Assembly: GCF_916715725.1 (NCBI RefSeq)
Contig: NZ_CAKAPD010000004.1
Location: 102,931 to 166,930 of the forward strand
Direction: 5' to 3'
Source: an uncultured Rothia sp.
GTDB taxonomy: Bacteria; Actinomycetota; Actinomycetes; Actinomycetales; Micrococcaceae
Length of the DNA: 64,000 nucleotides
In this document: in pieces, positions 61,248 through 64,000 of the stretch
Layout: the number at the start of each line of letters is the position of its first letter
Position numbering within the stretch: the first letter of the stretch is position 1
The notes under the pieces: model-generated
Seen by the model: only the letters and a program-made list of their open reading frames with translations
What the model was told of the DNA's origin: nothing
The model's database searches: none
Position numbers and translations under genes: made by a program

Positions 61248-62303
61248 TTAGTCGTTGCTAAAGATGCTTGCCAGGTACATGAGAACACGCAGGATCTCAA
61301 CGTACAGCCAGACCAGAGAAGCGGTCAGGCCGAAAGCAAGGCGCCAAGACTCACGCTCGGGCAGGCCAGCCTCCACAGCCTCGGAGGTGGTGGTGAAGTC
61401 CAGCAGCAGCGAGTAGGTTGCCAGCGCAACAGCGAACAGGCCAACCACCAGGCCCAGCGGAATACCACCGATAGAGAAGCTGTTCAGCGAGGAACCGAAG
61501 ATACCCGCACCCAGAATCGAGATGAAGCCGTACGCCATGTAACCAATAGCGCCGATCATGAAGATCTTGTTGAGCTTAGGAGTTGCGCGCAGCTTGCCAT
61601 TTGCGAACAGAGCAAGGGTGGTACCTGCAACCACGAGGGTTGCCAGAACCGCCTGAATTGCCACGCCGGGGTAGCGCATGTCCACAACAGCGGACAGACC
61701 GCCGAGCAGCAGACCTTCCATGAGTGCGTAGGTCATGACCAGGACCGGGGAAACCTTCTTCTTGAAGGAGTTCACCAGGCCCAGGACCAGACCGCCAACC
61801 ATGCCCAGGAGCAGCAGCACCGGTGCATACCATGCAACGGCGGCACCGACAGCGACCAGGCCCAGGTTGATGCCGGTCTTAACCATGACATCGTTCATGG
61901 TCAGGCGCTCACCGGCGGGGATGGACTCCGAGTAGGTGGGAGCCGCTACACCGTAGTCAGCCTCACCGTACGGCTGGCCGTACTGTGCCTGCTGACCGTA
62001 GGGCTGCTGACCGTACTGTGCCTGCTGACCATACTGGGGCTGGCCGTAAGCGTTCTGGCCGTACTGTGCCTGCTGACCATACTGGGGCTGGCCATAGGGC
62101 TGCTGACCGTAGCCCTGCTGGCCGTACTGGCCGTAGGACTGCTGACCGTACTGACCGTAAGTCTGCTGGCCGTAGCCCTGCTGCTGACCGTACGCCTGCT
62201 GGTTGTTCGGCTGAGCCTGCGCACCAGCGCCAAAGCGACCGAAGCGAGAGTCACCCTGGGTGACGTTCTTCGTCATTGAATTAATAAGCGGGTTTCCCGC
62301 CAT
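61248..62303 (-). CDS. Bax inhibitor-1/YccA-like membrane protein with a Tyr/Gly/Gln-rich N-terminus
   Basis: The C-terminal ~230 residues of this 351-residue protein form a Bax1-I (YccA) domain with about seven helices (INLGLVAVGAAVAWYAPVLLLLGMVGGLVLGLVNSF, and LLLGGLSAVVDMRYPGVAIQAVLAT). The N-terminal ~125 residues are low complexity, with repeated YGQQ, YGQP and QAQYGQ units and almost no charge. MTKNVTQGDSRFGRFG precedes the repeats. Two ATGs (62306 and 62303) are possible; the second keeps AAGGAG at 6 nt. The repeats are encoded by imperfect DNA repeats. The function of the family in bacteria is not settled; a role as an ion leak channel has been proposed for relatives. Confidence 0.9.
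   Translation of the reverse strand: MAGNPLINSMTKNVTQGDSRFGRFGAGAQAQPNNQQAYGQQQGYGQQTYGQYGQQSYGQYGQQGYGQQPYGQPQYGQQAQYGQNAYGQPQYGQQAQYGQQPYGQQAQYGQPYGEADYGVAAPTYSESIPAGERLTMNDVMVKTGINLGLVAVGAAVAWYAPVLLLLGMVGGLVLGLVNSFKKKVSPVLVMTYALMEGLLLGGLSAVVDMRYPGVAIQAVLATLVVAGTTLALFANGKLRATPKLNKIFMIGAIGYMAYGFISILGAGIFGSSLNSFSIGGIPLGLVVGLFAVALATYSLLLDFTTTSEAVEAGLPERESWRLAFGLTASLVWLYVEILRVLMYLASIFSND
61966..62205 (-). repeat. Imperfect tandem repeats encoding YGQ units
   Basis: Short units (CCGTACTGTGCCTGCTGACC and CATACTGGGGCTGGCC on the plus strand) recur, the longest match being 62010-62044 with 62058-62092. They lie inside the coding sequence of the Bax1-I gene, in frame. Confidence 0.8.
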
Positions 62304-62499
62304 CATTCTCTCCTTAGATGGAACAAAACTAATTTTGTTAATTCTATCGGATAGACTCTGCGCTCACGGGCCCTGTTCGTTACGAGCAAGGGCTTCTGTC
62401 GACCTTGCCAGAATATTTCGGGGTGGCGTTTACCTGAGGTTTACCCAGGTTCACACCGCCCCTGTACGGAGGCCCCCTCCGTGGCTTGCAATAAAGCCC

Positions 62500-63384
62500 C
62501 TAGTGCGAGGCTTCCAAACGATCCAGAAGCTGCTCCAGGTACCCCAGAATTGCCTGCTCCTCGTTCGTGCCAATCACTTCATCTGCCGCATCCTGCACAA
62601 CCTTGGGAGCGTTAGACATAGCAACACCCCAGCCCGCATAGCGGAGCATCTCCATGTCATTCTCGCCGTCACCGAAGGCAAGAATACCCGCCGGGTCAGC
62701 ACCCAAACGCTTGCACAGATCCTTAAGACCGGTCGCCTTGTTGACGCCGGTACGCACCAGGTCGATGGCCCCAAAGCCGCTGACCATCGGGGTAACGGTC
62801 TGCGGAAGAACCTCACGCAGGTAGACGCTCAGCTGCTGGGTCTGCTTCGGAGGAGTCAACAGCGGGAACTTGATGGGGGCACCCTCAAAGTCTTCAATGG
62901 AGTCAATCATGACCGCACCAGGGAAGAAAAACGCGGCAAAGTCCTCCAGGGTGAGGGTTTCGGGAAGCTCCTGGCCGGTGTCTTCAAAATAGCCGCGAAT
63001 CATGTGCACAATCTGGTCGCAACGGTCCTTGGGCAGGTAAATACCTTCGGTAGTGCAGACCAACAGACCAATCTGGTCTAGACCCTGAACGGTTTCAATA
63101 ATGCGCGGTACGTCTTCTTCCACGAAAGGATGCACCGCCAGCCGACCGCTATCATCGGCAAGATACGCGCCATTCTCAGCAATGTAAGTAAGGCCCTGGT
63201 TTTCGAAGCCACGCATATAATCCTGCAGCTTGGCATGAGTATTTCCGCTCGCCACGACGAAGTGGATTCCATGCGCCTGCAGGCGGGGCAGGATGCGCGC
63301 GAACCGTTCGGTGTCGAAGGTTTTGGAGTCGGTGAGGAAGGTTCCATCCATATCGACGGCGATAATTGAGGGCTTAGTCTGCAT
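62500..63384 (-). CDS. HAD-superfamily Cof-type phosphatase
   Basis: This 294-residue protein is a Cof/YbjI-type HAD hydrolase, likely a sugar- or nucleotide-phosphate phosphatase. IIAVDMDGTFLTDSKTF holds the nucleophile DxD. VVASGNTHAKLQDYM is motif II, KATGLKDLCKRL has the motif III Lys, and ILAFGDGENDMEML is the motif IV. The C2-type cap occupies the middle. ATG 63384 has AGAAAGG 6 nt upstream; a 45-codon longer in-frame reading lacks a site. Substrate unknown. Confidence 0.94.
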   Translation of the reverse strand: MQTKPSIIAVDMDGTFLTDSKTFDTERFARILPRLQAHGIHFVVASGNTHAKLQDYMRGFENQGLTYIAENGAYLADDSGRLAVHPFVEEDVPRIIETVQGLDQIGLLVCTTEGIYLPKDRCDQIVHMIRGYFEDTGQELPETLTLEDFAAFFFPGAVMIDSIEDFEGAPIKFPLLTPPKQTQQLSVYLREVLPQTVTPMVSGFGAIDLVRTGVNKATGLKDLCKRLGADPAGILAFGDGENDMEMLRYAGWGVAMSNAPKVVQDAADEVIGTNEEQAILGYLEQLLDRLEASH

Positions 63385-63582
63385 GCTGTGCCTTTCTGAC
63401 TCTGCTACCCCGTTCAGGCGGGGGTGCGTCTGTGGCGGTGTCTCTTTATAGGGTCTCACGTTTTTTGAGCTCCGGAAGACGGTTCGCGGGTGTTTTGGGG
63501 CGTGGATCCCCGTCACAAAACGTCATTTAAAGCCTCGATTTTTGAGGTGCACGTCACTTCTTGAGCCCATTTTCGCCACTTT

Positions 63583-63611
63583 TTGCACTCTGTTTCTCTA
63601 CAAACTAAACT
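63583..63611 (+). promoter_or_regulatory. Promoter of the right-edge small transcript
   Basis: TTGCAC (63583-63588) and TAAACT (63606-63611) are exactly 17 nt apart, a strong match to the housekeeping promoter. A start near 63618 would give a leader of about 33 nt. Confidence 0.6.
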
Positions 63612-63650
63612 TACTTGAAACGTAAAACTTTACCTATCAAGCTTAAAGGC

Positions 63651-63728
63651 ATGAACAACAACACCATGAAATACACCGGCGCAGGCAAGTTCTCCATCGA
63701 CGCGCTGATCACCGCGCGCCGCAAGTAA
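63651..63728 (+). CDS. Micro-ORF of 25 codons
   Basis: I do not recognise this peptide. It reads MNNNTMKYTGAGKFSIDALI and ends TARRK. AAAGG lies just before the ATG, and a promoter and terminator bracket the unit. It is basic at the end, with an amphipathic middle and no signal peptide. It could be a leader peptide, a small regulatory protein, a RiPP-like precursor or part of a small RNA. Conservation in relatives would be needed to call it coding. Confidence 0.45.
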   Translation: MNNNTMKYTGAGKFSIDALITARRK

Positions 63729-63756
63729 AGCTTTGAACCACCTCCTGCCTCCACAC

Positions 63757-63852
63757 ATGAACCCGAGACAGACAATCACCGGTAGGTTCACCCAGACTTC
63801 ACCGCCGCCCGTCCTGATTCCGGCAGAGGACGAGCTCTTCTACCCGCGGTGA
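63757..63852 (+). CDS. Second micro-ORF of 31 codons
   Basis: This frame reads MNPRQTITGRFTQTSPPPVL and ends IPAEDELFYPR. It begins 29 nt after the first micro-ORF, in a different frame. No good ribosome-binding site precedes the ATG. It has no family that I know. It precedes a hairpin terminator in the same unit. Confidence 0.3.
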   Translation: MNPRQTITGRFTQTSPPPVLIPAEDELFYPR

Positions 63853-64000
63853 AGAGAGTGCGCGGAATGCCATAGCCCGCACCGCCACTCCACGATGCCC
63901 CCGATAGTATGGGTCGGGGGCATCGCCTTTTAACTTCCAAACAGCAAACCCCAAACCTGTAAACCTTCAGACACGCAAGCGGCGGCTCCTCCCCACGGGA
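63853..64000. other. Right-edge tail
   Basis: After the second micro-ORF this segment holds the terminator and then ~70 bp with no recognisable gene. Confidence 0.5.
63893..63931 (+). terminator. Intrinsic terminator of the right-edge transcript
   Basis: CGATGCCCCCGA pairs with TCGGGGGCATCG (63893-63904 and 63914-63925), followed by CCTTTT. Confidence 0.75.

Noticed and set aside
61966..62205. Repeats that could be mistaken for a CRISPR array
   Set aside because: The units are short, irregular, lack unique spacers and lie in frame in a coding sequence.

Overview
The window looks like a chromosomal segment of a high-GC Gram-positive actinobacterium, most likely a Micrococcaceae member of the Rothia type. 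The evidence is a mycothiol conjugate amidase, a WhiB regulator next to a DUF3499 gene, a TIGR03089 protein, a protein O-mannosyltransferase beside rsmI, many GTG starts, and several leaderless-looking promoters. The species call is inference; no rRNA or marker search could be run. No insertion sequence, prophage, CRISPR array or rRNA was seen. One tRNA-Gln is present.

Region 1 (1-26914) is a large cell-surface glycan locus. dTDP-rhamnose genes (rmlCD fusion, rmlB, rmlA) are followed by a BY-type tyrosine autokinase and a paired nucleotidyltransferase/PqqD-like module. A minus-strand operon of ten genes (18173 down to 6106) encodes glycosyltransferases, a Wzy/WaaL-like polymerase or ligase, an acyltransferase, a large CBS-NeuB-SAF-TIM-barrel fusion, a NeuA-like cytidylyltransferase and a possible sialic-acid-type transferase. 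Further glycosyltransferases, a second acyltransferase and a PglK-like ABC flippase follow. A low-molecular-weight tyrosine phosphatase with a long N-terminal extension closes the locus and is the likely counterpart of the kinase. Together these suggest a rhamnose-containing, nonulosonate-decorated capsule or wall polysaccharide under tyrosine phosphorylation control.

Region 2 (27062-40416) is mostly housekeeping: prs-glmU, tRNA-Gln, an ABC-F ATPase, ispE, rsmA, tatD, rsmI and pmt. Two tandem GT25 glycosyltransferases, a third GT25 remnant, and a separate glycosyltransferase remnant beside ispE break into this conserved block.

Region 3 (40563-52147) holds a TIGR01906 membrane protein, DUF3499, a WhiB regulator, a TIGR03089 protein, GtrA, purK, purE, a FemABX-type transferase, glpX, a beta carbonic anhydrase and fumC.

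Region 4 (52281-64000) holds an MFS transporter between two copies of the same 38-bp hairpin, a Nudix hydrolase, a prepilin-type peptidase, a cis-prenyltransferase, mca, greA, ilvA, an AI-2E family protein, a Bax1-I protein with a Tyr/Gly/Gln-rich N-terminus and a HAD phosphatase. At the right edge is a compact transcription unit with promoter, two micro-ORFs and terminator.
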